Origin: RPRB01 sp035543115
GTDB lineage: Bacteria > Myxococcota > Myxococcia > Myxococcales > Myxococcaceae
DNA length: 21,009 nt
Reading direction: 5' to 3'
NCBI GenBank assembly: GCA_035543115.1
Contig: DATKKF010000006.1
Location: 1 to 21,009 of the forward strand
In this document: in pieces, positions 1-8,188 of the stretch
How the letters are laid out: each line of letters begins with the position of its first letter
Position numbering within the stretch: position 1 is the stretch's first letter
Program-made: the position numbers and the translations under genes
The notes under the pieces: model-generated
Told to the model about the DNA's origin: nothing
Database searches by the model: none
What the model saw: only the letters and a program-made list of their open reading frames with translations

Positions 1-2
1 GG

Positions 3-128
3 GGAGCGGAGGAGAGCCGGCCGCCATACGGCGTGTTCCGGGTGCGCGCGCCGCCCGGCATTCCGCTCCGTGATGCCCGGCCGTCAGCTTCGCCTGTCGA
101 GAAACGGACGGACTCCGGGCCGGAGTGA
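3..128 (+). CDS. possible C-terminal end of a protein cut by the window edge
   Basis: Frame 3 is open from the left edge to a TGA at 126-128 and reads as a 41-residue tail containing PPYGVFRVRAPPGIPLRDARP. The mix of residues looks more protein-like than the other frames, and the stop falls about 125 bp before the next gene, as expected for the end of an upstream co-directional gene. No family is recognisable from so short a piece. It could equally be intergenic DNA, since long open frames are common by chance at this GC content. Confidence 0.22.
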   Translation, partial: GAEESRPPYGVFRVRAPPGIPLRDARPSASPVEKRTDSGPE

Positions 129-254
129 CGGTGGCCGCCGGTTCAAGCGCATCGGGACGCTCGGCTGGCGGCGCGCCGCGTCGAGCACCGGCGCCGGCCT
201 GGAGCCATGGTGGTCGCACCGGTACGCTGCCTGGCCCGAGAAGGAGACGACCCG

Positions 255-465
255 ATGCCGATCATCCAGTGCGACATCCGCGAGGGACGCACGCCCGAGC
301 AGAAGCGGGCCCTCGCCGAGGCCATCACCCGCGTGGTGCACGAGACCATCGACGCCCCCATCGAGTACATCTACGTCCTCATCCGCGAGACTCCGGGCAG
401 CCACCACGTGAAGGCCGGCAAGCCGCTCCCGGACTGGACACCCGGGGCCAAGGGAGACCCCGGCC

Positions 466-476
<11 letters not shown>
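255..476 (+). CDS. 4-oxalocrotonate tautomerase-like protein
   Basis: A 73-residue protein of the tautomerase superfamily, small enzymes that use an N-terminal proline as general base to move protons in keto-enol substrates. After Met removal it begins PIIQCDIREGRTPEQKRAL, the family signature: catalytic Pro1 and Arg11 (R12 counting Met). The start at 255 is chosen because it exposes that proline and is preceded by AAGGAGA with good spacing; the open frame extends back to 207, but that start would bury the proline. Canonical 4-OT has Arg39 in its second strand; here the aligned residue is Tyr (Y40 counting Met), and the usual GHFGIGG segment is replaced by SHHVKAG. The substrate is therefore probably not classical 4-oxalocrotonate. 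The 3' end overlaps mmsA by 11 bp, implying co-transcription. Family assignment is firm; substrate unknown. Confidence 0.85.
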
Positions 477-2001
<1,525 letters not shown>

Positions 2002-2118
2002 GACAACACGGAGCAGCACCTCATGACAACCGAGGTTTGCCCCACCCCGCAACGGCCGCCATTCTGCGTGTCCTCCGAGCATGGGTGAGCCACTCTCCGG
2101 CTCGCCCGAGGAGACTCG

Positions 2119-2289
2119 ATGAAGATCAAGAAGCTGTTCCAGGTGCTCGTGCTCGGCGGAACCACGCTGGGGCTCGGGATCGCCGCGTGCGGCGGTGACA
2201 ACGGTGGCTCGAACAACAACGGCGGGCAGCAGCAGACCCTGCCGGACGGCGGAACGCCGAACCCCGGAGGAGGGCCCCCGGGTTGGTAG
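2119..2289 (+). CDS. small Gly/Asn/Gln-rich lipoprotein
   Basis: A 56-residue reading frame starting MKIKKLFQVLVLGG, with a GAGGAGA ribosome-binding site just upstream (about 2109-2115). It has a basic N-terminus, a hydrophobic segment and a lipobox IAAC at about residues 21-24. The mature part is low-complexity, rich in Gly, Asn and Gln (GGDNGGSNNNGGQQQ), with a proline/glycine tail ending GPPGW. It would be a lipid-anchored peptide of about 33 residues. Its stop overlaps the TTG start of the ferritin-like gene, so the two are very likely translated together. The function is not known; a tether or metal/redox accessory for the downstream diiron protein is speculation. It is easily missed because of its size. 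Confidence 0.72.
   Translation: MKIKKLFQVLVLGGTTLGLGIAACGGDNGGSNNNGGQQQTLPDGGTPNPGGGPPGW
2266..2273 (+). promoter_or_regulatory. ribosome-binding site for the TTG-started ferritin-like gene
   Basis: GGAGGAGG lies nine bases before the TTG at 2283, inside the 3' end of the small lipoprotein gene. This strong Shine-Dalgarno match is the main reason for choosing the TTG start over the first in-frame ATG at codon 34. Confidence 0.6.
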
Positions 2290-3011
2290 ACGCCGCACAC
2301 CGGCACGCCGACCGGGTCTGGGCAGCGCGGCACGGGGTCGAAACCGGCGCCGCGCTTCGCTTCGGGTCGCTTTCCCGCCGGATGTGGGAGGCAGGGGCGC
2401 CCGAGGCCCTGGTCGACCTGGCAGCGCGCGCCTCGGGGGACGAGACGCGCCACGCCCGCCGCTGCGAGGACATCCTTCGCACCCGGCAGGCGCCGGTGCC
2501 TCCTCCGGAGACGCGGCTGCTGGAGTACGCCCCGCTGGATCTCACCCCCGAGCAGCGCCTGACGTACGAGGTGGTGGCCCAGTCGTGCGTCTCCGAGACC
2601 GAGAGCATGGCCACCCTGGTCACCTTGCTCGATGCCGCGCGTGACGAGACGCTGAAGGCGGTCATCCACGAGCTGGCGCGGGACGAGGTGAACCACGCTC
2701 GCATCGGCTGGGGGTACTTGGCCTGGGCGCGTCAACGGGTGGACCTCGCCTTCCTCGCCCCGCTCCTGCCGGGCATGGTGGCCGGGAGCGCGGGTCCGGA
2801 CCTGTTCCGCCCCGCGCTGCCGGGAACGGACGACCCCATGCTGCTGCACTCGGGCGTGGTTCCGCACTCGGAGCGACAGCGCATCTACCTCGAGACGCTG
2901 GAGTCGGTGGTCATCCCCGGGATGCAGGAGCACGGCGTGGACGCCGGTCCGCTCCACACCTGGGTGGACCGACAGCGCGCGGCGCTCGAGCCTGCGGCCC
3001 CCGGGGCCTGA
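2283..3011 (+). CDS. ferritin-like diiron-fold protein
   Basis: A 242-residue, apparently soluble protein with the duplicated helix pattern of ferritin-like/rubrerythrin-type four-helix bundles. Likely metal ligands are Glu20 (helix 1), Glu54 and His57 (SGDETRHAR), Glu105 (SETES) and Glu135 and His138 (ARDEVNHAR), giving the usual E / ExxH / E / ExxH arrangement for a carboxylate-bridged di-iron site. The TTG start overlaps the lipoprotein stop and has a strong ribosome-binding site at 2266-2273; starting at the ATG of codon 34 would delete the first metal-ligand helix. There is no signal peptide, so it would act in the cytoplasm unless exported with a partner. Likely roles include iron or peroxide handling or an oxygenase-like reaction; the substrate cannot be predicted. 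The YceI-like gene begins 13 bp downstream. Confidence 0.78.
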   Translation: MVDAAHRHADRVWAARHGVETGAALRFGSLSRRMWEAGAPEALVDLAARASGDETRHARRCEDILRTRQAPVPPPETRLLEYAPLDLTPEQRLTYEVVAQSCVSETESMATLVTLLDAARDETLKAVIHELARDEVNHARIGWGYLAWARQRVDLAFLAPLLPGMVAGSAGPDLFRPALPGTDDPMLLHSGVVPHSERQRIYLETLESVVIPGMQEHGVDAGPLHTWVDRQRAALEPAAPGA

Positions 3012-3024
3012 GCACGGGCGGCCC

Positions 3025-3561
3025 ATGCCTCGACGCGCCTCGCTCCTCGCTCTGCTGCTGGCGCTGCCTCTGCTCGCCGCGGCCACGCGCGTCACCGGCG
3101 AGCCCACCGCGGGGTTCCACGGCCGGGGCCCGGGCGGGTTCAGCCTGAACGGGACGACGCACCAGCTCCGGATCGACGACGACGGGACCACCCTCAAGGT
3201 CGTGGTCCCCCTGGCCGGGCTGGAGACCGGCATCTCGCTCCGCGACCGGCACATGCGCGAGCGCTACCTCGAGGTCGACAAGTACCCGGACGCCGTGCTC
3301 GAGCTGCCCTGGTCGGCGCTGAAGCTCCCCGGCGACGGACAGACCTCCGAGGGAACCGCGCCGGCGAAGATGTCCCTGCACGGCAAGAGTCACGAGGTGC
3401 AGGTGAGGTACCGCGTCGTCAGGACGGGCAACCGCTACCAGGTCACGGGGAACGTGCCGCTCACCATCACCGACTACGGGATCGACATCCCGAGCTACTT
3501 CGGGGTCACCGTGCAGCCCGACGTCGAGGCCAGCGCCTCCTTCACCGCGGAGCGGGCTTGA
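3025..3561 (+). CDS. YceI-family periplasmic lipocalin-like protein
   Basis: A 178-residue exported protein. Residues 1 to about 20 form a signal peptide (two Arg, then LLALLLALPLLAAA). The rest matches the YceI beta-barrel fold: GISLRDRHMRERYLEVDKYP is the characteristic block between strands, followed by MSLHGKSHEVQVRYRV and the closing TDYGIDIPSYFGVTVQPDV. YceI proteins bind long isoprenoid or fatty molecules in the periplasm, and some accompany cytochromes or quinone-linked redox systems. It is the first gene of the packed run that continues to the sigma factor, and its TGA overlaps the TTG start of the next gene. The family assignment is secure; the ligand is unknown. An association with periplasmic electron transfer is inferred from its haem- and copper-motif neighbours. 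Confidence 0.88.
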   Translation: MPRRASLLALLLALPLLAAATRVTGEPTAGFHGRGPGGFSLNGTTHQLRIDDDGTTLKVVVPLAGLETGISLRDRHMRERYLEVDKYPDAVLELPWSALKLPGDGQTSEGTAPAKMSLHGKSHEVQVRYRVVRTGNRYQVTGNVPLTITDYGIDIPSYFGVTVQPDVEASASFTAERA

Positions 3562-4790
3562 GCCTGAGCCTCGGCGCGCGGTCGGCCCACGGCCCGGCGC
3601 TCCTGCCGCTCGCGCTGCTCTTGGCACTCACCATGCCGGCGGCCCGGGCCCACGCCTACCCGTGGATGATCCAGCACGGCTACACCAACTGCAGCGCCTG
3701 CCACGTGGACCCGTCCGGGTTCGGGCTCCTCACCGAGTACGGCCGAGCCCAGGCGCAGATCGTCCTCCCGACACTCTGGGGAAAGAAGCCGGAGGACGTC
3801 GAGCCCACCACCGGCATCGTCTACGGCGCGGTGCCCCTTCCGAGCTGGCTCGACGTGGGCCTCTCGCTCCGCGGCGCGGTGCTGAGCACCACCACCTCTC
3901 AGGGCACGAGCTGGCGCGACATCCTGATGATCGCCGACCTGCGCGCCGGGGTGACCGCCGGGCCTTTCATCGCCTCGGCCAGCATCGGCTACGTGCCTAC
4001 CGGGGCGACCCTCGCCGCGATCACCAACCAGCAGCGGGACAACATCGTCTCCCGCGAGCACTGGCTCGGCGTCCGGCTGGTGGACCAGAAGCTCTACATC
4101 CTCGGCGGGCGGATGAACCTGCCCTTCGGCCTGCGCAACGTGGAGCACAACGCCTTCGTGCGCAGCGCCACGCGCACCGACACCAACTCCGCCCAGCAGT
4201 ACGGAGCGCAGGTCGTCTGGGACGGTCCAGGGGTCCGCGCCGGGCTCATGGGCATCGCCGGGAACTACCTGATCGACGACCCGGCTTACCGCGAGCAGGG
4301 CTACAGCGGCTACGTCGAGGGCGCGTTCAGCAACGCCTTCACCCTCGGTCTCAGCAGCCTGGTGACCCACGCCGACCTCGGCCTGAGCTCCATCGCCAAC
4401 CCGTTCGTCCACGACCCGTTCTTCGGAGCAGCGGACGACTGGCGGCAGGCGCACGGGCTCTTCTCCCGCTGGCACGCGGGCGGCCCATGGGTGCTCCTCG
4501 CCGAGGCGGACCTCCTGGTGCAGAGCGCGTCGGGCGTTGCCCGAGACTGGGGCGGAACCGGGTTCCTCCAGGCCGACTTCGAGGCCCTGCAAGGGCTCCA
4601 CTTCATCTTCACCGGGGAGGGGCTGCACCAGAACCAGGTCACCAGCTACGGGGCCTGGTTCAGCGTCTCCTGGTTCTTCTTCACCTACGCCGAGGCCCGC
4701 ATCGACACCACCTTCACCGAGTTCGGGGTGCCGGGCGGTGGGCACGAGCCCAGCTTCAGCGTGCTGGGGCAGCTGCACTTCTCGATGTGA
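3558..4790 (+). CDS. exported CxxCH haem-motif protein with beta-barrel-like body
   Basis: A 410-residue protein from a TTG start that overlaps the YceI stop. A signal peptide spans residues 1 to about 31-33 (LLPLALLLALTMPAARA). Immediately after it comes a single c-type haem motif, NCSACH, with Cys45, Cys48 and His49, followed by PSGFGLLTEYGRA. The remaining 340 or so residues are rich in aromatic and glycine residues with alternating hydrophobic pattern and end GQLHFSM, with aromatic Phe near the C-terminus, as in outer-membrane beta-barrels. The likely picture is an outer-membrane barrel carrying one covalently bound haem on the periplasmic side, or a barrel whose CxxCH binds another metal. 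A distal haem ligand is not obvious. No named family is recognised with certainty. Its place between YceI and a cupredoxin suggests envelope electron transfer. Confidence 0.68.
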   Translation: MSLSLGARSAHGPALLPLALLLALTMPAARAHAYPWMIQHGYTNCSACHVDPSGFGLLTEYGRAQAQIVLPTLWGKKPEDVEPTTGIVYGAVPLPSWLDVGLSLRGAVLSTTTSQGTSWRDILMIADLRAGVTAGPFIASASIGYVPTGATLAAITNQQRDNIVSREHWLGVRLVDQKLYILGGRMNLPFGLRNVEHNAFVRSATRTDTNSAQQYGAQVVWDGPGVRAGLMGIAGNYLIDDPAYREQGYSGYVEGAFSNAFTLGLSSLVTHADLGLSSIANPFVHDPFFGAADDWRQAHGLFSRWHAGGPWVLLAEADLLVQSASGVARDWGGTGFLQADFEALQGLHFIFTGEGLHQNQVTSYGAWFSVSWFFFTYAEARIDTTFTEFGVPGGGHEPSFSVLGQLHFSM

Positions 4791-4795
4791 CGCAC

Positions 4796-4802
4796 GGGGA
4801 GG
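4796..4802 (+). promoter_or_regulatory. ribosome-binding site fixing the GTG start at 4810
   Basis: GGGGAGG lies seven bases before a GTG at 4810, only a few bases after the preceding stop at 4790. It supports 4810 over a second in-frame GTG at 4837 and over the much longer upstream open frame, which runs through the previous gene. Confidence 0.55.
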
Positions 4803-4809
4803 TGCCGGG

Positions 4810-5604
4810 GTGCCGCATTCCGGTACACTGCCCTCCGTGCTCGGCACGGCACCGCTGACACGGTGGTTGGCTGCCCTCGTCCTGCTCCTGGTGGCGCCTG
4901 CCCACGCCGCCCGGACGAACCACCTGTTCCTCGACGAGTCGCAGCTCATCCCCGAGGGCAGCATCGAGCTCGAGCAGTGGGTCTGGGCGTACGGGCGCAT
5001 CCCCAACCGCATCGACCGGCCGGCGTCGATTTGGCTCTGGTGGGGCCCGGCGGTCTCGGTGTCGAACCACCTCGAGTTCGAGCTCCCGCTGCAGATCGTC
5101 GCCGTCCCGGACGACACCTACTTGCACTCGCTGGGTCTCGTCGTCCGCTACCGCATCTTTCCCCGCGAGCAGGACGACGGATGGCAGCCGCTCATCCGGG
5201 TGGCGTATTACCACCCGCTCGACCCGGCGGCCGGACCGCCCTCGGCCGAGACCACCTTCGTCCTCACCATCGGGAGTCTCCAGGGCGTCCGCGCCACCTT
5301 GAACGTCGGGGTGCTGATGGGCCTGCCGTTCCTCCAGGAGACCAGCCCGGGCGAGTTCTCGGTGCTGGGGCGGGGAGGCCTGGGGGTCTCGTTCCCCCTC
5401 GGTAACGAGTGGCGGATCGGCGGGGAGTTCTTCGGTCAGCTCCCCGTCCACGGTGCGACGCGGCCCAGCGTCGGGCAGATGTACCTCGGCCCCTCGGTCG
5501 CCTGGACCCGCGGTCCGTTCTGGATCACCTTCGGGTCGCTGTTCGGCCTCACCGGCGACTCCTCCCGGTACTATCCGCGGGTGCTGTGGGGCATCGCGCT
5601 CTGA
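4810..5604 (+). CDS. exported barrel-like protein of unknown function
   Basis: A 264-residue protein from a GTG start. A short N-terminal lead is followed by a signal peptide, LTRWLAALVLLLVAPAHA, cleaved around residue 29. The mature part begins NHLFLDESQLIPEGSIELEQ and consists of alternating hydrophobic/polar stretches rich in Tyr, Trp and Phe (for example LGLVVRYRIFPRE and WRIGGEFFGQLPVHG), as expected for an outer-membrane beta-barrel. The pattern of strands separated by Gly/Pro turns resembles small transporter-like outer-membrane proteins, but I cannot name a family. The gene starts 19 bp after the CxxCH protein and ends 5 bp before the cupredoxin gene, so it belongs to the same unit. 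A role as partner pore or channel of the redox proteins beside it is inferred. Confidence 0.68.
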   Translation: MPHSGTLPSVLGTAPLTRWLAALVLLLVAPAHAARTNHLFLDESQLIPEGSIELEQWVWAYGRIPNRIDRPASIWLWWGPAVSVSNHLEFELPLQIVAVPDDTYLHSLGLVVRYRIFPREQDDGWQPLIRVAYYHPLDPAAGPPSAETTFVLTIGSLQGVRATLNVGVLMGLPFLQETSPGEFSVLGRGGLGVSFPLGNEWRIGGEFFGQLPVHGATRPSVGQMYLGPSVAWTRGPFWITFGSLFGLTGDSSRYYPRVLWGIAL

Positions 5605-5609
5605 CCTCG

Positions 5610-6248
5610 ATGGTGGTGCTGCTCTTCGCGGCCGCGGCCGCCGGGGGCGAGATCCGCGGCACGGTGACCCTCTCCGCGCCCGACGGCGGCGTCGAGGCGA
5701 GCCTGCCCCAACCCATCGTCGTCTACCTCACCGGGTTTCGGCAGGCGCCACTCCCCGACGAGCCGGTCATCAGCCAGAAGGACAAGACCTTCACCCCCGA
5801 CCTCCGGGTGGTGGTGGCCGGGCAGTCGATCCAGTTCACCAATGACGACCCCTGGGTGCACAACGTCTTCTCCACCTCGGCGGCGCGCCTGTTCGACCTG
5901 GGGCAGCCGGGGCCCCACGAGACGCGCACGGTGAGCTTCCCCACCCCGGGCCTGGTCGACGTGTTCTGCAACATCCACGAGCAGATGTACGCCAACGTGC
6001 TGGTGCTCCCCAACCGGGCCTTCACCCGCGTCGCGCCCGACGGCACGTTCGTCATCCGCGACGTCCCGCCCGGACGGCATCCGCTCCACGCCTGGGGCCG
6101 GCAGATCGAGCCGTTCGAGACGGAGCTGGTGGTGAGCGAGGGACAGCTTGCTCACGTCGCGCTGGTGCTCAAGCCGCGGTTCTTCAACCCCGCGCACCTC
6201 GACAAGTTCGGGCGGGCCTACAAGAAGCGGCCCGGCTACGCGCCATGA
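5610..6248 (+). CDS. cupredoxin-domain protein (methylamine-utilisation/plastocyanin-like)
   Basis: A 212-residue exported protein. From the ATG at 5610 it has a short hydrophobic leader (MVVLLFAAAAAGG); an in-frame GTG at 5586 would give a longer leader and cannot be excluded. The middle carries a type-1 copper-site pattern: GQSIQFTNDDPWVHNVFS (first His), then VDVFCNIHEQMYANVLVL, supplying Cys, His and Met. This resembles plastocyanin-like cupredoxins and a group often labelled methylamine utilisation protein. The C-terminal part (GTFVIRDVPPGRHPLHAWG) resembles carboxypeptidase regulatory-like beta-sandwich domains. It probably shuttles electrons or binds copper in the periplasm. Its stop overlaps the kinase start in ATGA, linking it directly to the regulatory genes. 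Confidence 0.8.
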   Translation: MVVLLFAAAAAGGEIRGTVTLSAPDGGVEASLPQPIVVYLTGFRQAPLPDEPVISQKDKTFTPDLRVVVAGQSIQFTNDDPWVHNVFSTSAARLFDLGQPGPHETRTVSFPTPGLVDVFCNIHEQMYANVLVLPNRAFTRVAPDGTFVIRDVPPGRHPLHAWGRQIEPFETELVVSEGQLAHVALVLKPRFFNPAHLDKFGRAYKKRPGYAP

Positions 6249-8188
6249 CCCTCTCGGTCGAGGAGGGCCACCTCGACGAGAACGTGCTCGCGCGCCACGT
6301 CGGGGGCGAGGCCACCGAGGCGGAGCGGGCCGGGGTGGCGGAGCACATCGATGCCTGTGACCGCTGCCGCGAGCTGGTCTCGGCGCTGGTGCGCACGCTG
6401 GTCACTCCGGAGGGCGACCGGCCCTCGTGGCGACTCCTGTCCCGCGGCACCAACCTCGGCCGCTACGTGCTGCTGGACCCGGTGGGCCGGGGCGGGATGG
6501 GCGTGGTGTACGGCGCGTTCGACCCCGAGCTGGACCGCAAGGTGGCGATCAAGTTCCTCCGCCCGGGGCGCGGGGCGAGCCCGGCCGCCGCCCGGCCCCA
6601 GCTGCTCGCCGAGGCACAGGCCATCGCCAGGCTCTCGCACCCGAACATCGTCACCGTGCACGACGTGGGCACCTTCGACGGCGAGGTGTTCTTCGCGATG
6701 GAGTACGTGAAGGGCGAGACGCTCCGCCGCGCGCAGCGGCCCGGACTGGCCGGGCTGCAGCACACCCTCGCGCTCTATACCGCCGCCGGGCAGGGGCTCG
6801 CCGCCGCGCACCAGGCAGGCATCGTGCACGGCGACTTCAAGCCGGAGAACGTTCTGGTGGGCGACGACGGGCGCGTCCGGGTGACCGACTTCGGGCTCGC
6901 CCGCGCAGTGCACGAGCACACGCCGCGCTTCGCCGGGACGCCGGCGTACATGGCGCCCGAGCACTGGCAGGGCCTCGCCTCCGACGTGCGGAGCGACCAG
7001 TACAGCTTCTGCCTCGCCCTGCTCGAAGCGGTGGAGGGTCAGCGGCCCGAGGAGGTCGAGGACGCCTCGCCCTCGCAACCTCCCGAGCCGGTGTCGCTGC
7101 GCCGCCGCACGCTCCCGGCGCGGCTGTCGCGGGTGCTGGGCCGCGGGCTGGCCACGGACCCGGCGCAGCGCTGGCCGTCGATGGACGCGCTGCTCGACGC
7201 GCTCCGCGAGGCGAGGCTCCCTTTCCGCCGCAGCACGGGGCTGCTCACCGCCGCCCTGCTGGTGGCCACCGCCACCGTCTGGGTCCAGCACGTCGTCTGG
7301 GAGCGGCGGGTGGACCACGAGCTCGCCGCCGCCGCCGCACGACTCCCGGAGCTGCTCCGGGCCCAGAGCGAGCGCACCGACCTGCTGGTGCAGGCCGGGC
7401 TGCGCGCCGAGGGCGTGCTGGGGGCGCTGGGGCAGGCAAGCAACATGGACGCGGCCCTGGGCCTGGCCGAGGACGAGAGCCGCGAGCACCAGCTCGCCGA
7501 GGCGCACGAGATCCTCCGCTCGGCGGACCTCCCCGGCCTGAAGAGCCGGGATGCGCTCCTGGTGGCCAACGCCTGGGGTCGGGTGGTGCTGAACCTCGCC
7601 GCTCCGGACTCCTTCGGTGCGCCGGCACCGGCGGTACCGCTGCTCATGGAGACGATGGAGGGGACTGCCACCGACGGGCTCTGGTCGTGGGCGACGCTGG
7701 ACCGCCTCGGCCTTCCGCTGGTCAGCGGGCCGCGCACCGACGACCTGCTCCTGCTCTCGGGCCGACCGGTGGTCCGGGGCCGCTCCATCGTGGGCCTGGT
7801 CCTCACCGGGCGCTGGGTCGACACCGGCCTGCTCGAGGAGCTCGGCCGTGCCGTGGGGGCCCAGGTCGTCCTCCATGCGCCGGACGGCGGCTGGGCCGGG
7901 GCCCGGTGGCCGGTCGCGCCTCCCCTGGAACGGGTGGTCCAGATGCAGGTGGGAGGAACGACGATCCGCGTCCTTGGGTTCCGTCTCGGGGCCGAGGGGA
8001 CGCGGACGCCGGCCGGTGAGGCCTATGTGCTCCGGATGCTCACTCCCGGTGAGATCGGCGGGCTCGGGTCCGCCTGGCTTCGCTGGGGGCTGCTCGTTAT
8101 CAGCCTGGCCGTGCTGGCCTGGCTCGGGTGGTTGACCCGGCGATCTGGCTGGTACCTTCGCGCCGCGCCTCGGGCCTCGACCTCGTGA
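6245..8188 (+). CDS. membrane serine/threonine kinase with N-terminal HC2 zinc finger and extracytoplasmic sensor
   Basis: A 647-residue protein. Residues 10-50 form an anti-sigma-type HC2 zinc finger with His34, Cys38 and Cys41 (HIDACDRC). The kinase domain (about 72-330) shows a glycine loop GRGGMGVVYG (81-90), the ATP lysine in VAIKFL (Lys103), catalytic loop HGDFKPEN (His195, Asp197, Lys199), TDFGLAR (DFG Asp215) and GTPAYMAPEHW. The catalytic Arg of HRD is Gly, so it is a non-RD kinase, although the catalytic residues are present. A transmembrane helix at about 333-352 and another at about 615-631 flank some 260 residues predicted outside the membrane; their pattern (DALLVANAWGRVVLNL) recalls Cache-like sensors. 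Upstream it overlaps the cupredoxin by 4 bp; downstream its stop overlaps the sigma-factor start. It probably senses an envelope signal and controls the adjacent sigma factor by zinc-finger binding, phosphorylation or both (inferred). Confidence 0.88.
   Translation: MTLSVEEGHLDENVLARHVGGEATEAERAGVAEHIDACDRCRELVSALVRTLVTPEGDRPSWRLLSRGTNLGRYVLLDPVGRGGMGVVYGAFDPELDRKVAIKFLRPGRGASPAAARPQLLAEAQAIARLSHPNIVTVHDVGTFDGEVFFAMEYVKGETLRRAQRPGLAGLQHTLALYTAAGQGLAAAHQAGIVHGDFKPENVLVGDDGRVRVTDFGLARAVHEHTPRFAGTPAYMAPEHWQGLASDVRSDQYSFCLALLEAVEGQRPEEVEDASPSQPPEPVSLRRRTLPARLSRVLGRGLATDPAQRWPSMDALLDALREARLPFRRSTGLLTAALLVATATVWVQHVVWERRVDHELAAAAARLPELLRAQSERTDLLVQAGLRAEGVLGALGQASNMDAALGLAEDESREHQLAEAHEILRSADLPGLKSRDALLVANAWGRVVLNLAAPDSFGAPAPAVPLLMETMEGTATDGLWSWATLDRLGLPLVSGPRTDDLLLLSGRPVVRGRSIVGLVLTGRWVDTGLLEELGRAVGAQVVLHAPDGGWAGARWPVAPPLERVVQMQVGGTTIRVLGFRLGAEGTRTPAGEAYVLRMLTPGEIGGLGSAWLRWGLLVISLAVLAWLGWLTRRSGWYLRAAPRASTS

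Noticed and set aside
2037..2065. TTGCCC-17 bp-CATTCT as a promoter for the small lipoprotein gene
   Set aside because: Only four and three matches to the consensus hexamers; expected by chance.
8128..8184. Earlier GTG start for the sigma factor
   Set aside because: It would overlap the kinase by 61 bp, and the added residues are antiphase to the kinase's last membrane helix and tail; the GTGA overlap at 8185 is the usual coupling arrangement.
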